23,960 nucleotides of DNA from an uncultured Lachnospiraceae bacterium (GCA_902782715.1 CACZOG010000197.1:1-23960), one strand, 5' to 3'. Positions 1 through 8,945 are shown, numbered from the stretch's first letter. Program-made: numbers and translations. The notes: a model not told the origin generated them from the sequence alone.

Positions 1-2019
1 GCGCTGTCCGTTACCGTTGGTCATCTCATCCACGAAGTCATTCGTTACCATATTCTCGTTATAAAAACCGTCATTGTACAAATGTTTCTGAAGAACATAA
101 GGAGCTGTTTTCATTAACGAATAACAGAAGAAATTCCTGTAGTTTCTGTCGGATACGCTGTCCTGATGCGCCTCCCAGAAATAACCCTTTGTCATATATG
201 TTTTAATGTCGGGATTATCGTCATAGATCGACAGATCCGGTATCCACTGATAATTCGCATACGGTGCATCGCAGACCGTAACGTCATATCCGTTCGCATC
301 AAAGATCGTCGGAAGCACCTTCAGTGCTTCGTTATGTTTTTCCACAAGTTTGATATCGTTTCTTTTGTTCATCTCTTCGGGAGTATACTCGTATCCGCCG
401 AAGATCGCAGGCGCACCCACATTGGTGTAGGCGCCGAAAGAAACGGTATTCGGATAATATGTAAAGCCCGAGAACATCTCTTTTAACTCTGGTTTTTCAT
501 TAACAAAATACGGCATGAAAAGTCCGGGTGCTTTATCGAGCATGATGACCATTACATTTTTGCCGTCTCTGCTTAACGTGCATGTCGGCATCTCATCGCT
601 GATCCTTGCAAGACGTTCCTTACAGTCGGCTGTCTCTTTTACGATCTTATTTAAGTTAAAAACCGATATTCCAAGAGTGGCAAGGCAGAGTACGATAAGT
701 GCATATCGGATGTTGTTTTTTATAAGATAAAAGAGTACGGCAAAAAGAACGAATGCAGCAAAGAGAACCGCAAGATTAATAAGCATTTCTTTTTTAGAGA
801 TCACAAATTCTTCGGTAAATCCAAGCGATGAATTGAGCACCGCACGGTTCTTGCCGAATACCATGTAATTGACCGTCATAAGTGCGCCTGCAAGCCAGAT
901 GACGAGGTTGAAAACTATTCTTACATTCTTCCTGCAGAGTGCATAGAATATTCCGAACCATACGACAAACGCGCCGAGGGCAATGCATGCGGAACTTACG
1001 ATGAACCAGACAGGAGTCTTGAAATTATACATATCTATGAATTCATCAACCGATGAAGATATTACCGAAGACGGAATGAGGATTCCCAAAAGGATCGTCA
1101 GATATACTCCGCCCGCAAGGAACAAGACGTAATCTTCTTTAAAAGAATGCTTTTCGAAAAATGCAAATTCTTTTTTCTTCTTTTTCAAAAGAGAGATAAG
1201 CAAAGGCAGTGCACATACAAAAGCAAAAAGAATCACTATAAGCAGGAATGATCTGCTGCCTGTTATCTTTATCCTTATAAGCGGAACAGAAAGAATGAGC
1301 AGAACGCCGAATGCGGCGAACATGATATTCATTATCTTCTGAAGTCTGCCGGATTTAAAATATATGGTTTTTACAAGCGAAAAAAGATTGTTAAGAGTCC
1401 AGTAAAAAACAAGGCCCGAAGGGGATTTATATAAAAAGACAAGGAAAAAAGCAGCCATTGCATAAAGCTGTATCTTAGTCCTTAAAGGATAACCTTTGGT
1501 AAAGATCGCACTCGATACGACATTGATAAGAGTCATCAGTATCGGAAGGATATTGATGCTTATGACTCCGATCTTAATAAGTGCATCAGGCGTGCCGAGA
1601 TCAGCGATCGGTCCGAAAGCCACACCGTTTAAAAGCGATAAATGGGACAAAAATTGATATGCCGCTATAAAGAACGGGATTTCGAGAAGCAGAGAGACGG
1701 AGCCCTTGAATACATCGGTAGGCTTATAGCCGTTCTGTCTGTAATAGGTCTGAAGCATCATCATTTTTTCGTCGCCCTTAAAGGTCTTTCTGATGTGCGC
1801 CACACCGTCTTTTAACTTATTCTCGATATCACGCTCGGCTTCCTGAACTTCGTCGGCTCTTTTGTATAAAGGCAATACCAAAAGGTTCATGGCAAGACTT
1901 AATGCCACAATTGAGAGTCCGGGATTCTGCAAACCTTTTTGCGCTACCGAATAAATGTATTCAAAAAATATCTGTAACGGCATTATGATTACCGAATACA
2001 ATATTTGGAAAAAAGTCAT
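1..2019 (-). CDS. YidC/Oxa1-like core fused to LtaS/sulfatase-superfamily phosphotransferase, copy 3 (cut by window edge)
   Basis: The frame is open for 673 codons from an ATG at 2019 to the left edge, so the C-terminus, including the expected Asp-His metal pair, lies outside the window. Residues 1-220 form a YidC/Oxa1-type core: an amphipathic N-terminal helix, a membrane segment with motif MNLLVLPL (Asn45 where YidC normally has Arg), a charged cytosolic hairpin, and the paired segments around KSPSGLVFYWTLNN. About seven more membrane segments follow, then an extracytoplasmic domain of the alkaline phosphatase superfamily beginning with VMVIMLD (Asp495, metal ligand) and the Thr532 nucleophile in the context AYTNVGAP. 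It starts 20 bases after fusion 2 and is the last visible gene of the operon. I read part of the frame codon by codon and found no stop or frameshift there. The substrate is unknown; phosphoglycerol or a similar head-group transfer is inferred from the Thr nucleophile. Confidence 0.88.
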   Translation of the reverse strand, partial: MTFFQILYSVIIMPLQIFFEYIYSVAQKGLQNPGLSIVALSLAMNLLVLPLYKRADEVQEAERDIENKLKDGVAHIRKTFKGDEKMMMLQTYYRQNGYKPTDVFKGSVSLLLEIPFFIAAYQFLSHLSLLNGVAFGPIADLGTPDALIKIGVISINILPILMTLINVVSSAIFTKGYPLRTKIQLYAMAAFFLVFLYKSPSGLVFYWTLNNLFSLVKTIYFKSGRLQKIMNIMFAAFGVLLILSVPLIRIKITGSRSFLLIVILFAFVCALPLLISLLKKKKKEFAFFEKHSFKEDYVLFLAGGVYLTILLGILIPSSVISSSVDEFIDMYNFKTPVWFIVSSACIALGAFVVWFGIFYALCRKNVRIVFNLVIWLAGALMTVNYMVFGKNRAVLNSSLGFTEEFVISKKEMLINLAVLFAAFVLFAVLFYLIKNNIRYALIVLCLATLGISVFNLNKIVKETADCKERLARISDEMPTCTLSRDGKNVMVIMLDKAPGLFMPYFVNEKPELKEMFSGFTYYPNTVSFGAYTNVGAPAIFGGYEYTPEEMNKRNDIKLVEKHNEALKVLPTIFDANGYDVTVCDAPYANYQWIPDLSIYDDNPDIKTYMTKGYFWEAHQDSVSDRNYRNFFCYSLMKTAPYVLQKHLYNDGFYNENMVTNDFVDEMTNGNGQR

Positions 2020-2039
2020 TTCCGTTTGTTACCTTCTTT

Positions 2040-4838
2040 TTATCTGAAATCCTCTATTATTTTCCAATTATTTTTGTCTCTCATATCCTTTTCGACGGAA
2101 AGCAGATAACCGTCATTCAAAAATGTTGTTCCGTTATTCTTTTCGATATCCGGAATTTCACTGGCGGTAATTATCTGAGGATGTGCATACTTCTCATCAT
2201 TGTTGATGAGTTTGCCCGTAAAAGGATTGACGGGATTATCAATAAGTCCCTGCATCGCATATGTTGGAACATCGGCGTTGGTCATAAACTGCTCATCCGT
2301 TGTAAAGCCGTGTGCGTCAAAATCCTTAATCATAAGCAAAGGATAGTACGCTTCCAAATCGAGATACTTGTCTTCCGAGTTGTCATTTATATAGAACATA
2401 TCATTGTGTCCGAGCCATCTTCCATGGTCAGCCACAATAATAATACGGGTATTGTCATATACTCCTTCTTTTTTGAGATAATCAAGCCATTCACCAACAC
2501 GAAGCATCACAGCCATATTGGTCTGATAATGAACATAGTGTTTGTCGGAATCCATTTTAAGAGTCACTCCGTTCAATGTATATCTGTCACGGTGATTGGC
2601 TTCATATTCCGTATTGTCAACGTAATCCGTCATAACGTATTCCGGCTCCTGCATAAGAACGCATGCATGGGTGGTTTCGTTATCCATCACAAGGAAATTG
2701 TTCGTTGCGTCATCCGTAATTACAGTCATGTCGCTTAAATTAAGAAGTGTAGAATATTCTTCTATCGACTCATCCCAGATTCCCATACCAATCAGATTGC
2801 CCGGAAGAATATGATGTCCCGAAGAAGCTTCCGAAATCTCTCCCGACATATCGGCAAGCACAAGATTCTCGTTATAGAGGCCATCATTGTAAAGGTGATT
2901 CCGCAATACAAGAGGCGCACATTTCATCAGTGAATAACAGAAGAAGTTTCTGTAATTTCGATCCGAAACACCTTCTTGTCTGGCCTGCCAGTAATAGCCC
3001 TTGGTTCTGTATGTTTTCATTCCGGGATAATCGTCATATATCGAATAATCTGTCACGTAATTATATCCCGCATAAGGGGGATCGCAAACCGTAACGTTAT
3101 AACCGTTCTCATAAAAAAGCGAAGGCATCAAAAGAAGCGCTTCATCATGTTTGTCCTTAAGAAGCTCATCATCTCTTTTGTCCATTTCATACGGAGTGTA
3201 TTCGTAGCCTCCGAAAACAGCCGGTGAACCGTAATTCGTACAGTTACCGAAAGAAACAGTATTGGGATAATATGTAAATCCGTCGTACATGGTCGCCAGT
3301 TCCGGCTTCTCATTAATAAAATACGGCATATACAATCCGAATGCGCGATCCAACATAAACACGATTACATTCTGTCCGTCTTTGCTTAATGTCAAAGCAG
3401 GCTTCTCGGCATTTATTGATTCAACAACTTCCTTAAGTCTGTTCATTTCATTCTGAATTTTGACGCAGTTGCTTACAGACATTGCAGCAAACGCAATTGA
3501 GCCCGCTACGAAGAGAATTGCAATCTTATCGGAGAATCGTGCCAGCAAAAAGAATGCCAGTGCACCCAATGCCGCAGCCACCAGAATATTCAGCGCAAGC
3601 ATCTTAACCGGGACCTGAAATTCTTCGGTATATTTGAGTGCGCTGTTGAGTATAACGGCATTCTTTCCAAAGAACATATAATCAGCCGAAGCAATAACAC
3701 AGGCAGTGCCGAGAAGAACCATGAAAAGTTTCTTAATTCTGTCTCCCGCAAGACTGTAGAACACCCCAAACCAAAGAATAAAAGTACCGGCGGAGATACA
3801 AATCGAACTTACCACAAACCATAAAGGGTTGGAAAAATGATATACGTCGACAAATTCCTGAGGCGAAGATTTGATCACCTGCGAAGGAATAAGAAATCCC
3901 GTAAGAAGAACCATATAAATACCGAATAAGGTAAAAATTAGTCTGCTTGCTTTAACATGGATAATCTCTTTTGTAAGAATCGGTTTCTTAATCTTCTTTT
4001 TTAGAATTCCGACAAGCAAAGGTACGAAGCATACACATGCGATTAAAAGCACAATCAGTACAAAAGATTTGCTCCTGCTGCCTGTAATTTTGAGTATACC
4101 CGGAAGTCCCAAAACAAGCATCACTCCAAAAACGCAGAATACCACATTAAGGATATTTCGCGCTTTGGCGGATTTGTAATATATTGTTTTAACGAGTGAA
4201 AAAATATTATTTAATGTCCAGTAAAAAACGAGTCCCGCAGGTGATTTGTAAAGGAAGAAAAAGAAGAAAACCGCCATCCCGTATAACTGTATCTTGGTCT
4301 TTAACGGATAACCTTTTGTAAAGATAACACAGGAGGTCAGATTAACCGCTGTCATTATAATGGGTAAAATATTAATACTGATAAGACCGATCGTAATGAG
4401 TGCGTCAGGCGCTCCGAGATCCGTAATCGGGCCGAAACTCTTACCCTGAATAACCGAAAGATGGGAAAGAAATTGATACGCTGCCACAAAGAATGGGATT
4501 TCCAAAAGAAGCGAAACCGAACCTTTGAAAACATCGGTCGGTTTATATCCGTTCTGCCTATAGTACGTCTGCAGCATCATCATTTTTTCATCACCTTTAA
4601 AGGTCTTTTTGATGTGCGCCACACCGTTTCTCAAACGGCTCTCCATTTTCCTTTCCGCTTCCTGAACTTCATCAGCACGGTTGTAAAGAGGAAGTACCAA
4701 AAGGTTCATCGTCAAACTGAGTACAATAATAGAAAGCCCCGGGTTGCCGATGCCTTTCTGCGCCACAGAAAAAATATATTCAAAGAATATCTGAAGCGGA
4801 CGTATTAAAACTGAGTATATTATTTGAAATGCGCCCAT
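2040..4838 (-). CDS. YidC/Oxa1-like core fused to LtaS/sulfatase-superfamily phosphotransferase, copy 2
   Basis: This 932-residue polytopic protein has three parts. Residues 1-222 are a YidC/Oxa1-type core with five membrane segments, a charged hairpin at about 55-105, and KSPAGLVFYWTLNN at 198-211. Residues 225-470 hold about seven extra membrane segments. Residues 490-932 form an alkaline phosphatase-superfamily domain with metal ligand Asp497 (VFMLD), nucleophile Thr534 (NCTNYG) and Asp804-His805 (VADHGRW). Five plus seven membrane segments would place the catalytic domain outside the cell. Asn45 replaces the groove arginine of true YidC insertases. No lipobox or signal peptide is seen. 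The start has a poor Shine-Dalgarno and lies 7 bases after the CDP-glycerol-type transferase gene, which suggests translational coupling. It is a paralogue of the flanking fusions. The family call is firm. Phosphotransferase activity is inferred from Thr rather than a Cys/Ser sulfatase motif, and the substrate is unknown. Confidence 0.92.
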   Translation of the reverse strand: MGAFQIIYSVLIRPLQIFFEYIFSVAQKGIGNPGLSIIVLSLTMNLLVLPLYNRADEVQEAERKMESRLRNGVAHIKKTFKGDEKMMMLQTYYRQNGYKPTDVFKGSVSLLLEIPFFVAAYQFLSHLSVIQGKSFGPITDLGAPDALITIGLISINILPIIMTAVNLTSCVIFTKGYPLKTKIQLYGMAVFFFFFLYKSPAGLVFYWTLNNIFSLVKTIYYKSAKARNILNVVFCVFGVMLVLGLPGILKITGSRSKSFVLIVLLIACVCFVPLLVGILKKKIKKPILTKEIIHVKASRLIFTLFGIYMVLLTGFLIPSQVIKSSPQEFVDVYHFSNPLWFVVSSICISAGTFILWFGVFYSLAGDRIKKLFMVLLGTACVIASADYMFFGKNAVILNSALKYTEEFQVPVKMLALNILVAAALGALAFFLLARFSDKIAILFVAGSIAFAAMSVSNCVKIQNEMNRLKEVVESINAEKPALTLSKDGQNVIVFMLDRAFGLYMPYFINEKPELATMYDGFTYYPNTVSFGNCTNYGSPAVFGGYEYTPYEMDKRDDELLKDKHDEALLLMPSLFYENGYNVTVCDPPYAGYNYVTDYSIYDDYPGMKTYRTKGYYWQARQEGVSDRNYRNFFCYSLMKCAPLVLRNHLYNDGLYNENLVLADMSGEISEASSGHHILPGNLIGMGIWDESIEEYSTLLNLSDMTVITDDATNNFLVMDNETTHACVLMQEPEYVMTDYVDNTEYEANHRDRYTLNGVTLKMDSDKHYVHYQTNMAVMLRVGEWLDYLKKEGVYDNTRIIIVADHGRWLGHNDMFYINDNSEDKYLDLEAYYPLLMIKDFDAHGFTTDEQFMTNADVPTYAMQGLIDNPVNPFTGKLINNDEKYAHPQIITASEIPDIEKNNGTTFLNDGYLLSVEKDMRDKNNWKIIEDFR

Positions 4839-4845
4839 ATTCCGA

Positions 4846-6102
4846 TTATTCAGTCTTTTCAGCCTGTTTCAGCTCATTGTATTTGTTCATAATGTAATCA
4901 ACGCATCTTTCTCTGCCTTCGCCGTAATACTTCCAGCATTCGTTTCTGACCTGCTTTCTTCCTTCGGAGAATTGTGAACTGCTCATTACTTCTTCTACCA
5001 GATTCTTAATATCGGACATATTGTCGAAAGTAAGTTTCCTGCCGAGTTTTTCAAGCGCTCCCAGTGTCCATACTTCTTCGTCAAGCCACCACAAATCATA
5101 AGGTGCGGTATCAAATTCCGTATCCGTATAGATGATGGGTTTGTCGTAAACAAGGGAAAAATCAAATACAACACCGGAAAAATCCGATACAAGCACATCG
5201 GATCTTTTGAGTACTTCGAAATTATCAACATCTCTGTTCCACTCGAGTCTGTCTGATTCGGGGAATTCTTTCATTAATTCATCCATCAATTCTTTTTCGG
5301 ATTCGAATGATTGAGGATGAGGACGAATAATGATATGATAATCGGTTTCTTCAAGGAGATGTTTGATAATCTCTCCTTTGAATCTGTTAAAGATTGATAC
5401 GCTTCCCCATGTAGGCGCAATCAGAACGGTTGTGTCATGAGGAGCAGCTTCTCCGCTGTCTTTTAATCTCTTGACCATTTGGTCCATATACGGTATTCCG
5501 CCGAAAAAGAGATCCTTGGGGGGAAGGTTTCTCTTCTTTTCGAGTTCCCTTATCTGCCGTTCCTGGAAATCACCCGCAAGAATAACCGAATCATAGTAAT
5601 CGAGACCGAACATTCTGTAGAAACAGATTTCACCTGCAGCATGCGGAATATGAATATAATAATCCACCTTTTTTGATCTCTTCCACTGGTATACGTCAAG
5701 ACCGGGTGTAGTAGATAAAAGAATCGTTGCATTAAGGAAATTAAGTCTGGAAAATGCTTTATTGTTTTCTCCGATAAACTGACCGTCGATATGTTCGAGT
5801 CCGCAGTTAAGCACGGGATCGTCGGATGATGCCGTCATATAAATAACATCGATTCCTCTCTTGTCAAACTCCTGGCAAAGCGGCTCAAAAACAGGCCAGT
5901 ATCGCTTGTTGTCCGAGAATATTGCAATGGGTATTTTGTCACCGTCCACGTCTTTCTTCTTTCCGCCGGTGGCAATAAAACGTAACTTAAGAAAAGCTAT
6001 TCTGATAATATATCCCAAAGCTCCGAATACACCTATCAGCACGGCAAAAAGCATACTGCCCGTTCCGGGGTCAATGTATAAAAGTAATCCGTTTCCAGAC
6101 AT
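4846..6102 (-). CDS. CDP-glycerol glycerophosphotransferase-family protein (TagB/TagF-like), membrane anchored
   Basis: A 418-residue protein of the CDP-glycerol:poly(glycerophosphate) glycerophosphotransferase family, which in teichoic acid synthesis transfers glycerol-phosphate (or related polyol-phosphate) units from a CDP-activated donor on the cytosolic face. The N-terminus carries a YIDPGTGS motif (9-16) followed by one membrane segment (about 17-40). The catalytic part shows His154 in HIPHAAG, PTW at 230-232, RPHP at 260-263, and SDFSG at 306-310 followed by FDF at 313-315; the last three match family motifs well. The first His motif differs from the usual WHG form, so the exact donor or acceptor may differ. 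It lies between two YidC-phosphotransferase fusions (32 bases before, 7 bases after) and has a good GAGAGG ribosome site. It probably makes or primes the polymer that the fusions act on; that link is inference from context. Confidence 0.88.
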   Translation of the reverse strand: MSGNGLLLYIDPGTGSMLFAVLIGVFGALGYIIRIAFLKLRFIATGGKKKDVDGDKIPIAIFSDNKRYWPVFEPLCQEFDKRGIDVIYMTASSDDPVLNCGLEHIDGQFIGENNKAFSRLNFLNATILLSTTPGLDVYQWKRSKKVDYYIHIPHAAGEICFYRMFGLDYYDSVILAGDFQERQIRELEKKRNLPPKDLFFGGIPYMDQMVKRLKDSGEAAPHDTTVLIAPTWGSVSIFNRFKGEIIKHLLEETDYHIIIRPHPQSFESEKELMDELMKEFPESDRLEWNRDVDNFEVLKRSDVLVSDFSGVVFDFSLVYDKPIIYTDTEFDTAPYDLWWLDEEVWTLGALEKLGRKLTFDNMSDIKNLVEEVMSSSQFSEGRKQVRNECWKYYGEGRERCVDYIMNKYNELKQAEKTE

Positions 6103-6114
6103 TTTGTGGTTTCC

Positions 6115-6138
6115 TCTCTTTTATCTTTTATCTTTTAT
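6115..6138 (+). repeat. Three-copy heptanucleotide repeat (TTTTATC) at a stop codon
   Basis: On the plus strand TTTTATC occurs three times in tandem; on the coding strand it reads as repeated GATAAAA. The first coding-strand unit contains the TAA stop of YidC fusion 1, and the array separates that stop from the GAGAGG ribosome site of the CDP-glycerol-type transferase. With only three units it may be a chance slippage product, but unit number would set the distance between stop codon and ribosome site. Confidence 0.75.
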
Positions 6139-8927
6139 CTGTTGTCCTTATATACTTTCCAATTGTTTTTGTCACGCATGTCGTCTTCGACTTCCAGCCA
6201 GATGCCATCCATAAACGTATTGCCGTTATTGATAATGACATCGGGATAGTGTGCTCCGATAACATGCTGAGGTTTGGTAAACTTGTCTTCGTTTGTTATC
6301 TCCTTGAGCGTAAAAGGATTAACGGGATTATCGATAAGCCCCTGCATTGCATAGGTAGGAACATCCGCATTGGTCATGAATTCTTCGTTTACACTGAAAC
6401 CGTGACTGTCAAAATCTTTAATCATAAGAAGCGGATAGAAGCTTTCAATGTCGGATTCCGGTTCTCCCGAATCGTCAAAAAGATACATTTCATTGTGCTC
6501 AAGCCATCTTCCGTGGTCGGATACAAGGATGATTCTCGTGTTATCGTAAACGCCTTCTTCTTTGAGATAATCGAGCCATTCACCGATTCGTAGAATAGCA
6601 GCCATATTACACTGATAACTGCCGTACTGAATATCGTTTTCCATTGTTAACGTTATACCGTTAATTGTGTATCTGTCCGCATGTTCCTTCTCATATGCTT
6701 CGTTATTGACGTAATATGATACTTCATATTCCGGTTCTTTGAAATAGATAGGCCAGTGAGTAAGCTCATTGTCTATCATCATAAAGGTATTTTGATTGCT
6801 GTCATTAACAAGAGTCATATCCTTAAGGTTGGCGAGCGTCAGATAATCTTCCATGACTTCTTCGTTGATACCGGTACAGATATAATTACCTTCTTTGACT
6901 ATAGCGGTGGAATTCGTCATTTCCTCCAAAAATCTCTTGCTTCCGATACTCTGATTATATGCCCCGTGATCATAGAGATGATCCTGTATTGCAAGAGGCG
7001 AAACCTTCGTTATTGAATAACAGAAAAAGTTTCTGTAGTTTCTGTCCGAAACATTAACCTTCTGCGCATTCCAATAATATCCTTTGGTAATATATCTCTT
7101 AATATCGGGATAATCGTCATATATCGATAAATTCGGAACAACACTGTATCCCGCATAAGGAGGATCGCAAACCGTTACTTCGTATCCGTTGGCATCAAAC
7201 AGCGCAGGCATTACTTTGAGTGCTTCATTATGCTTGTCGACAAGAGGTTCATCGGCTCTTGCATTTATATTCTCCGGAGTATATTCATATCCTCCGAATA
7301 TCGCCGGTCCGGCATAATTGGTACATACACCGTAAGAAAGAGTATTCGGATAATAAACAAATCCGTCATACATTTCTTTGATTTCCGGCTTTTCGTTGAC
7401 AAAATAAGGAATGTATTCATTCATTCCGCGGTCAAGCATAAACACTATTACATTTTTGCCGTTTTTATTTAAGTTAAAACAAGGCTTGCCGTTATTAACC
7501 GCTTCAATCGCACTCTTTAATCCGTTGATTTCACGATTGATAACGCTGCAGTTAAGTATCGACATTCCGAGTATTGCAAGGCTTGCGGCAATAAAGAGCA
7601 CCCTGAGTTTCTTGCCGAGCAAACCGACAAGAACAACAGTTAAGATTATTGTAAGCAAAACTGCAATCAGGTTGATCACAATCATATTGAACGGGTGCGT
7701 ATATTCTTCGGTATAAGCAAGCGCACTGTTTAAGATAACATTGTTTTTGCCAAAAAACATGTAATCCACAACAGCAGTAAAACATACCGCGCACATTACG
7801 ACATTTAATATTGTTTTAATTCTTTCTTCAAGCAATCCGTAAAAGACTCCAAGCCAAATGACGAAAAGTCCGAAGGAAATTCCCATGGCACTGAAAACAA
7901 ACAGCATCGGATGCTTGAAATGATATATATCAACAAATTCCTGAGGAGAAGACTTGATGACAGCCGACGGAATAAGAAGACCGGTAAATGTGCACATGAA
8001 TATTCCGCCTAACAAGAACAATGTCCTGTCTCCCATTGTTTTAACGAATTTATTCTCAAAAATTCTGTCGGTTATTTTATCGCCTTCTGCTTTTTTCTTC
8101 GATGCAATCAAAGAAAGAATAAGAGGTACGAAACATATCATTCCCAGCAATACAATAATTAAGAGGAAAGATTTGCTTCCCGTTCTCTGACTCGCTGGAT
8201 AAAGCGAAACAAAAAGTCCCGCTCCTATAACAGCGAAAACAATATTGAGTATTTTCTTCGCAGTTTTGGATTTGTAATATATGGTTTTTACCAATGAAAA
8301 GACCTGGTTGAGAGTCCAGTAAAATACAAGTCCCGAAGGAGACTTGTAAAGGAAAAAGAAAAAGAATACAGCCATTGCATAAAGCTGAATCTTACTCTTG
8401 AGAGGATACCCTTTGGTAAAAACAATACATGAAATCAGATTAAGTGAAGTCATTACCACGGGCAAAAGATTAATTGTAAGCGCACCGACAGAAATAAGAG
8501 CATCGGGAGCTCCGAGATCTGCTATGGGACCGAATGAAACTCCCTGTATTGCATCAAGTTTAGATAAAAACTGATATGCGGCAATAAAGAACGGAATCTC
8601 CAAAAGAAGAGACACGGAGCTTTTGAAAACATCCGTCGGTTTATATCCGTTCTGTCTGTAATAGGTTTGCAACATCATCATTTTTTCATCACCCTTGAAG
8701 GTTTTTCTGATGTGTGCAACACCGTCTTTTAACTTGTTTTCAAGATTGCGTTCTTCCTCCTGAACCTTGTCCGCACGATTGTATAGCGGCAAAACCAAAA
8801 GGTTCATTGCAAGGCTGAGTGCAATGATTGACAGCCCCGGGTTATTGAGACCTTTTTGAGCAACATTGAAAATGTACTCAAAAAAGATCTGAAGAGGCAT
8901 GATTAAAACTGTATATACTGCTGTCAT
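6135..8927 (-). CDS. YidC/Oxa1-like core fused to LtaS/sulfatase-superfamily phosphotransferase, copy 1
   Basis: A 930-residue protein with the same three-part architecture as the two downstream copies: a YidC/Oxa1 core (about 1-220, with Asn42 in place of the groove Arg), about seven extra membrane segments, and an extracytoplasmic alkaline phosphatase-superfamily domain. Active-site residues seen are Asp499 (VFMLD), Thr536 (VCTNYAG) and Asp804-His805 (VSDHGRW). Over 53 aligned core residues from VAHI to FLS it differs from copy 2 at three positions, so the core is much better conserved than the later membrane segments. It begins 18 bases after the CtpA-type protease gene with only a weak ribosome site, so coupling to that gene is likely. 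Automatic annotation may call it simply YidC insertase or LTA synthase; neither label covers the fusion. Its role in phosphopolymer assembly is inferred. Confidence 0.92.
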   Translation of the reverse strand: MTAVYTVLIMPLQIFFEYIFNVAQKGLNNPGLSIIALSLAMNLLVLPLYNRADKVQEEERNLENKLKDGVAHIRKTFKGDEKMMMLQTYYRQNGYKPTDVFKSSVSLLLEIPFFIAAYQFLSKLDAIQGVSFGPIADLGAPDALISVGALTINLLPVVMTSLNLISCIVFTKGYPLKSKIQLYAMAVFFFFFLYKSPSGLVFYWTLNQVFSLVKTIYYKSKTAKKILNIVFAVIGAGLFVSLYPASQRTGSKSFLLIIVLLGMICFVPLILSLIASKKKAEGDKITDRIFENKFVKTMGDRTLFLLGGIFMCTFTGLLIPSAVIKSSPQEFVDIYHFKHPMLFVFSAMGISFGLFVIWLGVFYGLLEERIKTILNVVMCAVCFTAVVDYMFFGKNNVILNSALAYTEEYTHPFNMIVINLIAVLLTIILTVVLVGLLGKKLRVLFIAASLAILGMSILNCSVINREINGLKSAIEAVNNGKPCFNLNKNGKNVIVFMLDRGMNEYIPYFVNEKPEIKEMYDGFVYYPNTLSYGVCTNYAGPAIFGGYEYTPENINARADEPLVDKHNEALKVMPALFDANGYEVTVCDPPYAGYSVVPNLSIYDDYPDIKRYITKGYYWNAQKVNVSDRNYRNFFCYSITKVSPLAIQDHLYDHGAYNQSIGSKRFLEEMTNSTAIVKEGNYICTGINEEVMEDYLTLANLKDMTLVNDSNQNTFMMIDNELTHWPIYFKEPEYEVSYYVNNEAYEKEHADRYTINGITLTMENDIQYGSYQCNMAAILRIGEWLDYLKEEGVYDNTRIILVSDHGRWLEHNEMYLFDDSGEPESDIESFYPLLMIKDFDSHGFSVNEEFMTNADVPTYAMQGLIDNPVNPFTLKEITNEDKFTKPQHVIGAHYPDVIINNGNTFMDGIWLEVEDDMRDKNNWKVYKDNR

Positions 8928-8945
8928 TCTGTTAAACTCTTGAAA

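Noticed and set aside
2181..2738. A 185-codon plus-strand frame
   Set aside because: It is antisense to the catalytic domain of YidC fusion 2, and similar antisense frames appear at the matching place in the other copy, as expected for a shadow.
4249..4275. AAGAAA-rich tract in YidC fusion 2, considered as a phase-variable homopolymer
   Set aside because: It encodes a run of Phe in a membrane helix with mixed TTC/TTT codons; no single-base run is long enough to suggest slippage.
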